Positions 49,932 to 58,800 of a stretch of DNA of 64,000 bases are shown here, one piece after another. How positions within the stretch are numbered: position 1 is the stretch's first letter; every line of letters starts with the position of its first letter. The stretch comes from Naumannella halotolerans (GTDB lineage: Bacteria > Actinomycetota > Actinomycetes > Propionibacteriales > Propionibacteriaceae): NCBI RefSeq assembly GCF_004364645.1, contig NZ_SOAW01000001.1, positions 1,426,001 through 1,490,000 of the forward strand, given 5' to 3'. The position numbers and the translations under genes were made by a program. A model generated the notes under the pieces. That model searched no databases, was not told the origin of the DNA, and was given only the letters and a program-made list of their open reading frames with translations.

Positions 49932-51281
49932 ATGACCACCTCACCATCCTTCGCCCCTGCGGCGAAGTCCACCATCCGCAAGATCTCCATCCGCTTGGTC
50001 CCCTTCGTCGCCCTGATGTTCTTCATCAACTATCTCGACCGCACCGCGATCGGGTTCGCCGCCCCGAACGGCATGAACGACGACCTCGCCCTGAGCGCCG
50101 CCCAGTACGGGTTCGCCTCCGGGGTCTTCTTCATCGGATACATCCTGTTGGAGGTCCCTTCCAACCTGGCCCTGCACCGCTTCGGCGCTCGCATCTGGTT
50201 GGCCAGGATCATGATCACCTGGGGGATCGTCGCCGTCCTGTTCACCTGGGTGCAGAACTTCCCGCAGTTGGTCGTGCTCCGGTTCCTGCTCGGCGTCGCC
50301 GAAGCCGGCTTCTTCCCCGGCGCGATCCTCTTCCTCAGCATGTGGGTGCCCGCCGCCTACCGTGGCCGGATCCTGATGCTGTTCTATCTCGCGCAGCCAC
50401 TGACCACCGTCATCGGCGCACCGCTGGCCGGTCTGCTGATCCAACAGCACGGCCTCTTCTTCGGCCTGGAGGGCTGGCGGTTCATGTTCTTCGGGGTCGG
50501 CCTGCCCGCGATCATCGTCGGCATCCTGGCCCTGGTCTACCTGAAGGACAAGCCGGCCGATGCGAAATGGCTGAACGAGGAGGAGAAGCAGTGGCTGACC
50601 GGGGCGCTGCAGGCCGAGGAAGCGGCCAAGAGCCAGGGCACAGGACACGTACCTGCGCGTTTCGCCTTCCGCAGCGGCCGGGTCTGGGTGCTGTCGTTGA
50701 TCTACTTCGGCTTCATCTACGGCCTCTACGCATTGGCGTTCTTCCTGCCGACGATCATCGAGGGATTCCAGTCCCAGACCGGACAGACCTTCGGCGTGGT
50801 GGAGAAGGGATTGATCACTGCGATCCCCTACCTGCCGGCAGCCGTCGTGATGTACCTGTGGTCACGAGATGCCGGACGACGCGGTCTGCGTACCTGGCAC
50901 ATCGCCGTCCCGGCCGCAGTCGGTGGGGTCTCGATCCCGCTGGCCCTGTTCGCCGGCTCACCGGCATTGACGATCACCGTGATCACGATCACCGCCTGTG
51001 CGATCTTCGCCGCCCTGCCGAACTTCTGGACCTTGCCGACCAAGTTCCTCACCGGCGCCGCCGCAGCCGCCGGTGTGGCGTTGATCAACACCGTCGGCAA
51101 CCTCGGCGGCTTCAGCGCCCCGTACCTCACCGGTGCGCTCTTCGACCTGACCGGCGGCTACCGGGTGCCGATGTTCGTCGTCGGCTTCTTCATGCTGTTG
51201 TCGGCGGTGTTGATGGTGCTGCTCGCCCGTACCGAACGGGATTCGGTACCCGACACGGCCGAAGCCGACAGCCCCCGATGA
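49932..51281 (+). CDS. MFS transporter, anion:cation symporter (sugar-acid) family
   Basis: 449 residues from ATG 49932 (MTTSPSFAP) with GGAAG upstream; ATG 49905 is possible. About 12 membrane helices can be seen. Family features: FINYLDRTAIGFAAP in helix 1, GVFFIGYILLEVPSNLALHRFGAR (MFS motif A region) and GVAEAGFFPGAILFLSMWVP in helix 4. These match ACS-family transporters for phthalate, tartrate, glucarate and similar acids. Partner of the upstream dehydrogenase. Confidence 0.88.
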   Translation: MTTSPSFAPAAKSTIRKISIRLVPFVALMFFINYLDRTAIGFAAPNGMNDDLALSAAQYGFASGVFFIGYILLEVPSNLALHRFGARIWLARIMITWGIVAVLFTWVQNFPQLVVLRFLLGVAEAGFFPGAILFLSMWVPAAYRGRILMLFYLAQPLTTVIGAPLAGLLIQQHGLFFGLEGWRFMFFGVGLPAIIVGILALVYLKDKPADAKWLNEEEKQWLTGALQAEEAAKSQGTGHVPARFAFRSGRVWVLSLIYFGFIYGLYALAFFLPTIIEGFQSQTGQTFGVVEKGLITAIPYLPAAVVMYLWSRDAGRRGLRTWHIAVPAAVGGVSIPLALFAGSPALTITVITITACAIFAALPNFWTLPTKFLTGAAAAAGVALINTVGNLGGFSAPYLTGALFDLTGGYRVPMFVVGFFMLLSAVLMVLLARTERDSVPDTAEADSPR

Positions 51282-51327
51282 TCATCGACTGACCGGTTCC
51301 CTGCGCGCCGATCACCGGCGACGGATC

Positions 51328-51369
51328 GCCCGGCCCCACGCACTCGGATCGAAGGGCGCGGGGCCGGGC
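51328..51369. terminator. Hairpin between convergent MFS and gnd genes
   Basis: A 10-bp stem (GCCCGGCCCC / GGGGCCGGGC) with a 22-base loop between two convergent genes. No U-tract; probably bidirectional. Confidence 0.5.
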
Positions 51370-51394
51370 TGCATCGATATGGGCGAGGTCGCGT

Positions 51395-52861
51395 TCAGCC
51401 CTCGCTGACCTCACTGCGATCGGCCGACCAGAGCGTGTGGAAGCTTCCCTCGTCGTCGATCCTTCGGTAGGTGTGCGCGCCGAAGAAGTCACGCTGTAGC
51501 TGGGTCAGCGCAGCGGGCAACCGCGGTGAGCGCAGCGCGTCGTAGTAGGCCAGGGAGGTGGACAGGGCCGGGGTGGGTACGCCGGAGTAGACCGCCGTCG
51601 CGACCACGCGGCGCCAGCCCTGTTGTGCCTTGGTCAATGCCTCGCTGAAGACCGGTGCCTCCAACAGGGTGATCAGGTCGGGATGCTCGACATAGGCCGC
51701 GGTGATCTGGTCCAGGAAGCCGGCCCGGATGATGCACCCGGCACGCCAGATCCGGGCGATCTCACCGAGGTTGATGTCCCAGCCGTACTTCTTCGCCCCG
51801 GCGACGATCTCGTCGAATCCCTGGGCATAGGCGATGATCTTGGCCGCATAGAGCGAGTCCCGAACCTCGTTGATGAACACATGCGGGTCCTCGATCCATA
51901 CCGATCGTTCGGGTCCGGGCAGTTTCTGTCCCACCGCCCGGCGTTCGGGATCCGACGACAGCGAACGGGCGAACACCGCTTCGGCGATGCCGGAGACCGG
52001 TACGCCCAGGTCGAGCGCGTTCTGCACCGTCCAACTCCCGGTGCCCTTGGCGCCGGCGGCATCGAGCACCTTGTCGATCAGCGGTTCGTCGCCACCGCGC
52101 GGATCGGTCTGCCTCAACACCTCGGCGGTGATCTCGATCAGGTAGGAGTTCAGGTCACCGGTGTTCCACTCGGCGAAGACCTCGGCGATCTTGGCCGGCT
52201 CGTACCCCAGCACCCGGCGGAGCAGATCGTAGGCCTCGCCGATCAGCTGCATGTCGGCGTACTCGATGCCGTTGTGCACCATCTTCACGAAGTGACCGGC
52301 CCCATCGGTGCCGACATGGGTGACACAGGGACTGTCGTCCTCACCGGCGCGGGCGGCGATGGTCTCCAGGATCGGCCCCAGTGTCCGGTAACCCTCGGCA
52401 CTGCCACCGGGCATCAGTGAGGGTCCCTTGAGAGCTCCCTCCTCGCCACCGGAGATGCCGCAACCGACGAATACGAAGCCCTTCTCCCGCAACTCGGCCT
52501 CGCGCCGGATGGTGTCGTGGAAGTCGGCATTGCCGCCGTCGACGATGATGTCACCGGGTTCGAAGACCTCGGTCAGTTCGTTGATCACCGCATCGGTCGG
52601 TGCGCCGGCCTTGACCATGATCACCGCGGTTCGGGGCCTGGCCAGCGAGGCGGCGAAATCGGCCATGGTCTCGGCCACCACGAACCCGGCCTCGGGATGT
52701 TCCTCGGCGACCCGGTGGGCCTTCGCGGTGGTCCGGTTGTGGATGGCCACGGTGTTGCCCTCGCGGGAGGCCAGGTTCCGGGCCAGGTTCGACCCCATCA
52801 CGGCCATCCCGGTGACACCGATGTTGGCGACTCCCGAGCCCGGCGTTGGCTGCTCCGACAT
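51395..52861 (-). CDS. gnd: 6-phosphogluconate dehydrogenase, decarboxylating
   Basis: 488 residues, the long-chain form, from ATG 52861 with AGAGGG upstream. Motifs: IGVTGMAVMGSNLARNLA (cofactor site), NRTTAKA (the Arg suits NADP), FVGCGISGGEEGALKGPSLMPGG (substrate loop), MVHNGIEYADMQLIGEAYDLL with the catalytic Lys/His region, and GCIIRAGFLDQI. The C-terminal RDFFGAHTYRRID is also present. It oxidises 6-phosphogluconate to ribulose 5-phosphate, CO2 and NADPH in the pentose phosphate pathway. No other pathway genes are adjacent. Confidence 0.96.
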   Translation of the reverse strand: MSEQPTPGSGVANIGVTGMAVMGSNLARNLASREGNTVAIHNRTTAKAHRVAEEHPEAGFVVAETMADFAASLARPRTAVIMVKAGAPTDAVINELTEVFEPGDIIVDGGNADFHDTIRREAELREKGFVFVGCGISGGEEGALKGPSLMPGGSAEGYRTLGPILETIAARAGEDDSPCVTHVGTDGAGHFVKMVHNGIEYADMQLIGEAYDLLRRVLGYEPAKIAEVFAEWNTGDLNSYLIEITAEVLRQTDPRGGDEPLIDKVLDAAGAKGTGSWTVQNALDLGVPVSGIAEAVFARSLSSDPERRAVGQKLPGPERSVWIEDPHVFINEVRDSLYAAKIIAYAQGFDEIVAGAKKYGWDINLGEIARIWRAGCIIRAGFLDQITAAYVEHPDLITLLEAPVFSEALTKAQQGWRRVVATAVYSGVPTPALSTSLAYYDALRSPRLPAALTQLQRDFFGAHTYRRIDDEGSFHTLWSADRSEVSEG

Positions 52862-52990
52862 AGTTTCCCTCTCGACACAGACGTGGAACTCGACCCTACT
52901 TCGTCTGCCCGGCACACCGCAGGGCCGACCGGTCTCCGACCATCGCGCGGGTGGCTGCGCCAGGGCTACGTCCCACTCGGCGCCACCAGC

Positions 52991-53905
52991 TCAGCGCCGT
53001 GGTCCGACCGCACCGTGGAGCCGGTCCCTCGACACCTCGGCCACGATCTCGGCGACGGTACGGACCGGGCCGCGCTGCATCCGATCGGGACGGGACAGCA
53101 GGCTGATCACCCGTCCGGTGCGCACACCCCGCAACGGCAGCAACACCAGACCCGGGGTCGGTCTGGTGGAGAAGCGCGGCAGCAGCCCGATCCCCTGCCC
53201 GGCCACCACCAGCGATTCGACCAGTCGGTTGTCCCGCAGCCGCTGCACCACCTCGAAGGGCGCGCCGGCTCGACGCTCGATGGCGGTGCGCAGGTCGTCG
53301 AACGGGTAGCCGTGGGGCACGCCGATCCACCGTTCCCCGCGAAGATCGACCGGGCTGACCTGAGTGGCGCCGGCCAATCGGTGGTTCTCGGCGACGGCGA
53401 TGTCCAGGGGTTCGCGGAACAGATCGGTCTGCACCAAGCCGGACCAGCTCGGGTCGGGATCACCCATCCGATGCCCGATCACCAGATCATGATCACGGGC
53501 CAGCTCGGCGTACCCCGCCTCGTCCACGTCGTGATCAGTGATCTCCAGTCGTACCCCGGAGTCGCCCAACCGCTGGAGTGCGCTCGGGACGACCACCACC
53601 CCGGCGCTGGGCAGCACTGCCAGCCGGACGGTTCCGCCGACGACCTGGCGGTACTGCGACCAGACACGTTCGGCCCGTGCGAGTTCGGTGGCCACATCGG
53701 CTCCGAGGCCGGCCAGCAGCTGCCCGGCCTCGGTGAGCCGGATCCCTCGGCCGTGACGTCGGACCAGCTTCTCCCCAAGTTCGGATTCGGCGGCTCGCAG
53801 TTGCTGGGAGATCGCCGACGGGGAGACGAACAGCGCGTCGGCGGTGGCGCCCACCGAACCGTGATCGGCGAGTTCGCGCAGCAGCAACAGATGCCGGGTC
53901 TCCAT
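52991..53905 (-). CDS. LysR-type transcriptional regulator
   Basis: 304 residues from ATG 53905. The winged helix is clear: LRELADHGSVGATADALFVSPSAISQQLRAAESELGEKLVRR. The effector domain follows (VRLAVLPSAGVVVVPSAL, VVAGQGIGLLPRF). It is divergent from the EamA transporter gene, with an imperfect palindrome between them. The usual reading is that it controls that exporter and itself. The inducer is unknown, though such pairs often export amino acids or metabolites. Confidence 0.93.
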   Translation of the reverse strand: METRHLLLLRELADHGSVGATADALFVSPSAISQQLRAAESELGEKLVRRHGRGIRLTEAGQLLAGLGADVATELARAERVWSQYRQVVGGTVRLAVLPSAGVVVVPSALQRLGDSGVRLEITDHDVDEAGYAELARDHDLVIGHRMGDPDPSWSGLVQTDLFREPLDIAVAENHRLAGATQVSPVDLRGERWIGVPHGYPFDDLRTAIERRAGAPFEVVQRLRDNRLVESLVVAGQGIGLLPRFSTRPTPGLVLLPLRGVRTGRVISLLSRPDRMQRGPVRTVAEIVAEVSRDRLHGAVGPRR

Positions 53906-53921
53906 GGCCCTCCTGACTTTG

Positions 53922-53936
53922 TTAAGCAGAGCTTCA
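53922..53936. promoter_or_regulatory. Possible LysR operator
   Basis: TTAAGCAGAGCTTCA is an imperfect inverted repeat (TTAAGC / GCTTCA, one mismatch) of the T-N11-A form used by LysR regulators. It lies 17 bp from the regulator ATG, in the divergent gap with the transporter gene. Confidence 0.5.
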
Positions 53937-53981
53937 CTGTACTGAAGATGTTTTCACTTGTGCTCATGCCACGGGTGGGTC

Positions 53982-54923
53982 TTGACTGCCGCTGTGAGCA
54001 ACCTCCACCGTCTGCTCGGTGTCGGCGTCGCCGTGCTGTGGGGCATCAACTTCCTTGCCCTGCACGCCTCCTTGCAGCAGTTCCCGCCTTTTCTGCTGGT
54101 GGCCATCCGGTTCGCCGTACTGGCCATTCCGACGATCCTGTTCATCCCTTTCCCGCAGGCACGGCTCCGTTGGCTGATCGGGTACGGCATCGGCTTCGGC
54201 ACCTTGCAGTTCGCCTTCCTCTTCCTGGCCATGGACACCGGGATGCCGACCGGTCTGGCCTCGCTGATCCTGCAGTCCTCGGCGCCGTTCACCGTGCTCC
54301 TGGGGGCCACCTGGCTGAAGGAGAAGCTCAACCGCAATCAGGTGATCGGCATCTGCACCGCGGTCGGCGGGCTGGCTCTGGTCGGTACGCAACAAGCCGG
54401 TACGGCAGCCATGATCCCGTTCCTGCTGACCCTGTGCGCGGGGCTCGGCTGGGCCTTCGGCAATCTCTGCAGCCGGCAGGCTCATCCGCCGAACCCTGTG
54501 CACCTGACCCTGTGGATCTCGGTCGTACCGCCGCTGCCGATGCTGGCCCTGTCCTTGCTGCTGGAGGGCCCGGGCAGGATCGCCGACAGTTTCACCACCC
54601 TGGCCACACCGGTCGGCATCTGGGCCCTGATCGGACTGGCCTACACCGTCGTCCTCGGCACGGTCGTCGGTACGGGGGCCTGGACCTGGCTGATGAGCCG
54701 ATATCCGGCCAGCCGGGTGGCGCCCTTCTCGATGCTGGTGCCGGTCGTCGGTCTCAGCAGCGCCTGGCTGGTGCTCGGCGAGACCGTCAACTGGATCGAA
54801 CTCCTGGGTGGCGCGGTGATCGTCGCCGGTGTCCTGTTCGGCTCCCGGGCCGGCCGGGGACCTACCTCGGCCGAGCGACCGGCGGTCGCGCCACCAATCT
54901 CTTCGGGACCTGTGGCGACCTGA
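53982..54923 (+). CDS. EamA/DMT-superfamily transporter
   Basis: 313 residues from TTG 53982 with GGGTGGG upstream; GTG 53994 is an alternative. Ten hydrophobic helices form two EamA halves: GVGVAVLWGINFLALHASLQQFPPFLLVAIRFAVLAIP opens the first and GLGWAFGNLCSRQAH the second. GETVNWIELLGGAVIVAGVL is the typical last helix pair. Probably a metabolite or amino-acid exporter. Divergent from the LysR gene. Confidence 0.88.
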   Translation: MTAAVSNLHRLLGVGVAVLWGINFLALHASLQQFPPFLLVAIRFAVLAIPTILFIPFPQARLRWLIGYGIGFGTLQFAFLFLAMDTGMPTGLASLILQSSAPFTVLLGATWLKEKLNRNQVIGICTAVGGLALVGTQQAGTAAMIPFLLTLCAGLGWAFGNLCSRQAHPPNPVHLTLWISVVPPLPMLALSLLLEGPGRIADSFTTLATPVGIWALIGLAYTVVLGTVVGTGAWTWLMSRYPASRVAPFSMLVPVVGLSSAWLVLGETVNWIELLGGAVIVAGVLFGSRAGRGPTSAERPAVAPPISSGPVAT

Positions 54924-54969
54924 ATCGCGGTTCTGGTCACCATAACTTCCGACAATTTGCGGGTGGAGG

Positions 54970-55857
54970 TCAGGACAGCAGGCGCTCGTACATCGCGGGG
55001 TCGGTGGTGAAACAGCCGAGTTCGTGATCGAGCTTGCCTGCACCGTGGTAGTCGCTGGAGCCGGTGGCGATGATCTGCAGTTCCTCGGTCAGCGCCCGGA
55101 GTTCCCGCCGGGTCTGCAGGTCATGATCGTGGTGGTCGACCTCCAGGCCGTCCAGTCGGTGTTCTGCCACCAGCGCCGCCAGGACCTCCGGCGGCAGCAC
55201 TTCACGACTCGACCGCGACCAGGGATGGGCGATCACCGCCTTGCCCCCGGCAGCGTGAACCAGGTCGATCGCGGCCGGCAGTTCGGTGGTGTAGCGCTCC
55301 ACATGGGCCGGTCCGCCGTCATGCAGCCAGCGGTCGAAGGCCTCGGTCCGGTCGCCCACCAGACCGGCCTCGACCAGGGCATCGGCGATGTGCGGCCGAC
55401 CGATCGAGGAGGCATCACCGGCTTGTGCCTCCACCTGCTCCCGGCTGATCTGCATCCCCAGACCCGACAACCGTTCGAGCACCGGCCCCACCCGGTCCTC
55501 GCGACCGACTCGGATGCGCTGGAGTTCGGCATTCAGCGCCGGATCCTCGGTGTCCATCCCGTAGGCCAACAGGTGCACCGATGCGCCGTGCAGGTGGGTC
55601 GACATCTCCATCCCCGGCAGCAGGGTGATGCCGCTACGTTTGGCAGCAGCCGCCGCCTCCGCCAGGCCGTCGAAGGAGTCGTGATCGGTGAGTGCGATCA
55701 CCGCCAGGCCGGCATCGACGGCCTTGTCCATCAGTTCGCTCGGGCTGTCGGTCCCGTCACTGACCGAGGAATGGGTGTGCAGATCGATCCGCCGACGATC
55801 CACCCGCCGGGAATCACCCGCGTCCCTGCCGCCCCCAGCAGTACCTACCCCACTCAT
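54970..55857 (-). CDS. PHP-domain phosphoesterase
   Basis: 295 residues from ATG 55857, with GGAGGG upstream. PHP motifs: RIDLHTHSSVSDGTDSP (first metal-binding His pair and Asp), ALTDHDSFDGL, LLPGMEMST, the HPWSRSS region and GSSDYHGAG. This is the RNase AM/TrpH-like group that cleaves nucleoside 3',5'-bisphosphates or short RNA 5' ends. It begins 14 bp after the glutamate dehydrogenase stop, so the two may be co-transcribed. Confidence 0.92.
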   Translation of the reverse strand: MSGVGTAGGGRDAGDSRRVDRRRIDLHTHSSVSDGTDSPSELMDKAVDAGLAVIALTDHDSFDGLAEAAAAAKRSGITLLPGMEMSTHLHGASVHLLAYGMDTEDPALNAELQRIRVGREDRVGPVLERLSGLGMQISREQVEAQAGDASSIGRPHIADALVEAGLVGDRTEAFDRWLHDGGPAHVERYTTELPAAIDLVHAAGGKAVIAHPWSRSSREVLPPEVLAALVAEHRLDGLEVDHHDHDLQTRRELRALTEELQIIATGSSDYHGAGKLDHELGCFTTDPAMYERLLS

Positions 55858-55871
55858 GACCTGCCCTCCGT

Positions 55872-58800
55872 CTACTCGCTGCGGGCCAGTGACCGCACCA
55901 CCCGCAACCCGACCGACAGGCAGGCCAGCTCGGCCGGCCCGTCGCAGATCGCCGCGATCGTGGAGATGTCCTCGACCAGGTCGTCTCCCTGCGCAGCGAC
56001 CCACTGCTCGACGGCCTTACGCGGATCGTCGTGGTCACCACAACGCAGCGCGGCCATCGTCAGCCGGGCGTGCAACTGATGCAGATCGTCGCGCAGCGCG
56101 CCGCGGGCCAGGGTCGACCAACGATCGTCGCGAGGCAGCTCGTCGATCCGGGATCCGAGCAGATCCAGCTGCAACCGCTGTCCCAGCGCGAAGTAGGCCG
56201 CGGCCACCTCGGTCGCCGAGCGTTCCGACTGCTGGGCGACCTGGGCGATACCGAGTGCGTGGTAGACCAGCTCGGCCCGGGCCACTGCCGCGGCGAGTTC
56301 GTCGGGAAGGCCGTCGGCGATCAACCCCTGCAGCCGGTTGCGGTAGTGCGCTGCCTCGCGGCCGGTGAGCAGCTCGGGCAGTTCCTCGGCGATCGCCTTC
56401 ACGTCACGGCCGTAGCGATCGATGGTCTCGGCGATGTCGATCGGAGTCCGCAGGTTGTTCAGGATCCACCGGGTGCCGCGTTCGACCAGCACCCGCAGCC
56501 CGGTCCGGGCCCGTCCCTGCAACTGCGCCGGAACCTTGTTGTCCAGGTGCCGCAGACGGGTCTCGTGCAGACCGACGTCGAAGATCGACCGCGCGGCCAG
56601 CTGTGCCCGGACAACATCGGAGGCCTTCGCCTCGGTCTCGGTGGACAACCGGTGGTAGACCGAGATCCCGGAGGAATCGACGAACCTGTTGACCGCGATC
56701 GTGGTGATGATCTCGCGGGCCAATCGATGCTCGGGCATCCGATCGGCATAGAGTTCGCGCAGCTTCTTCGGGAAGTACTGGATCAGCCGGTCCGCCAGGT
56801 ACGGATCGTCGGGAAGATCGGAGGCGGCCAGTTCCTCGGCCAGGACGATCTTGGTCCAGGCCAGCAAGGTGGCCAGCTCCGGTGCGGACAGTCCCTCCCC
56901 GGCGGCTTGCCGCCGTGCCATCTCCTTGCTGCTGGGAAGGGTTTCCAGTGCCCGATCGATCCGTCCCGAGCGCTCCAGTCGGCGGATCCAGTCCTCGTGC
57001 ACCGCGACCATGCTGGGGGCCTGGATCTCGGCATTGGCCAAGGCCAGGTTCTGGTCGTAGTTGTGTGCCAGCACCAGTTCGGCGACCTCATCGGTCATCG
57101 AGGCCAGCAGTGCGCGGCGGTCGGGTTCGCTCAACCGACCGGCAGCGACCTCACCGGCGAGCAGGATCTTGATGTTGACCTCATGGTCGGAGGTGTCGAC
57201 ACCGGCGGAGTTGTCGATGAAGTCGGTGTTGATCCGCCCGCCGGACCTGGCGTACTCGATCCGCCCTGCCTGGGTCAGCCCGAGATTGCCTCCCTCGCCG
57301 ACGACCCGTGCCCGGAGTTGATCACCGTTGACCCGAAGTTGATCATTGGTCCGGTCCCCGACCACGGCATCGGTCTCGGTACTGGCCTTGACATAGGTCC
57401 CGATACCGCCGTTCCACAGCAGGTCGACCGGTGCGGTCAGGATCGCACTGATCAACTCATTCGGCGTCAGGGCCCGCACCGTCTCCTCGATCCCGAGCGC
57501 CGCACGCATCGGCTCGGTGATGTCGATCGACTTGGCGCTGCGAGCGAAGACCCCGCCGCCTTCGCTGATCAGGCTCCGGTCGTAGTCGGCCCAACTCGAA
57601 CGGGGAAGGTCGAACATCCGGCGCCGTTCGGCGAAACTCGTCGCCGGGTCGGGATCGGGATCGATGAAGATGTCGCGGTGGTCGAAGGCCGCGACCAGCT
57701 TCGTGTGTTCGCTGAGCAACATCCCGTTGCCGAAGACGTCACCGGACATGTCACCGATACCGACCGCGGTGAAGTCCTCGGTCTGACAATCGATGCCCAG
57801 CTCGCGAAAGTGCCGCCGGACCGACTCCCAGGCTCCGCGGGCGGTGATACCCATGCCCTTGTGGTCGTAGCCGACCGACCCGCCGGAGGCGAAGGCATCG
57901 CCGAGCCAGAACCCACGGCGTACCGCGATCTCGTTGGCGACATCGGAGAAGGTGGCGGTCCCCTTGTCCGCGGCGACGACCAGGTACGGATCGTCGCCGT
58001 CGTGACGCACCAGGTCCGGCGGCGCCACGACTTCACCGTCGACGATGTTGTCGGTCACGTCCAGCAGGCTGTTGATGAAGATCCGGTAGGCCTCCTTGCC
58101 GGCCTCCACCCAGGCACCGCGATCGGTCGCCGGGTTCGGCAACTGCTTGGCGTAGAAGCCGCCCTTGGCACCGACCGGCACGATCACGGTGTTCTTCACC
58201 ATCTGCGCCTTCACCAGACCGAGCACCTCGGTCCGGAAGTCCTCGGCCCGATCCGACCAGCGCAGACCGCCGCGGGCGATCGCACCGAAGCGCAGGTGCA
58301 CACCCTCGACCTGCGGGGAACAGACGAAGACCTCGAAGGCCGGCCGCGGTTCGGGCAGCAGGTCCAGATCGGTCGGCCGGAGTTTCAGCGCTACCGCCCG
58401 GGCATCGGGCTGGAAGGCATTGGTCCGGATCGTTGCCATGATCACCGACAACAGGGCCCGGATGATCCGGTCCTGGTCGAGGCTGGTGACGGTGTCCAGG
58501 CCGTCCAGGATCCGCTGCCGGACCTCGCGCACCGCCGCGTCCCGGTCCCCGGTCAGCGCCGGATCGAAACGCGCCCGGAACAGGGCCACCAGGTCCTCGG
58601 TCAATGCCGGCTGGGAGAGCAGGGTCCGTGCGATGTAGGTCTGGCTGAACCCGGCACTGGCCTGCTGCAGGTAACGCGACAGAGCCCGCAACCAGCTGAC
58701 CTCCACCCAGTCGAGCGAGGTCGAGGTGATCAACCCGTTCAGCCGTCCCGACTCCGAGCGTCCGCTGTAGCTGGCGGCGAAGGCATCGGTGAACCGACGC

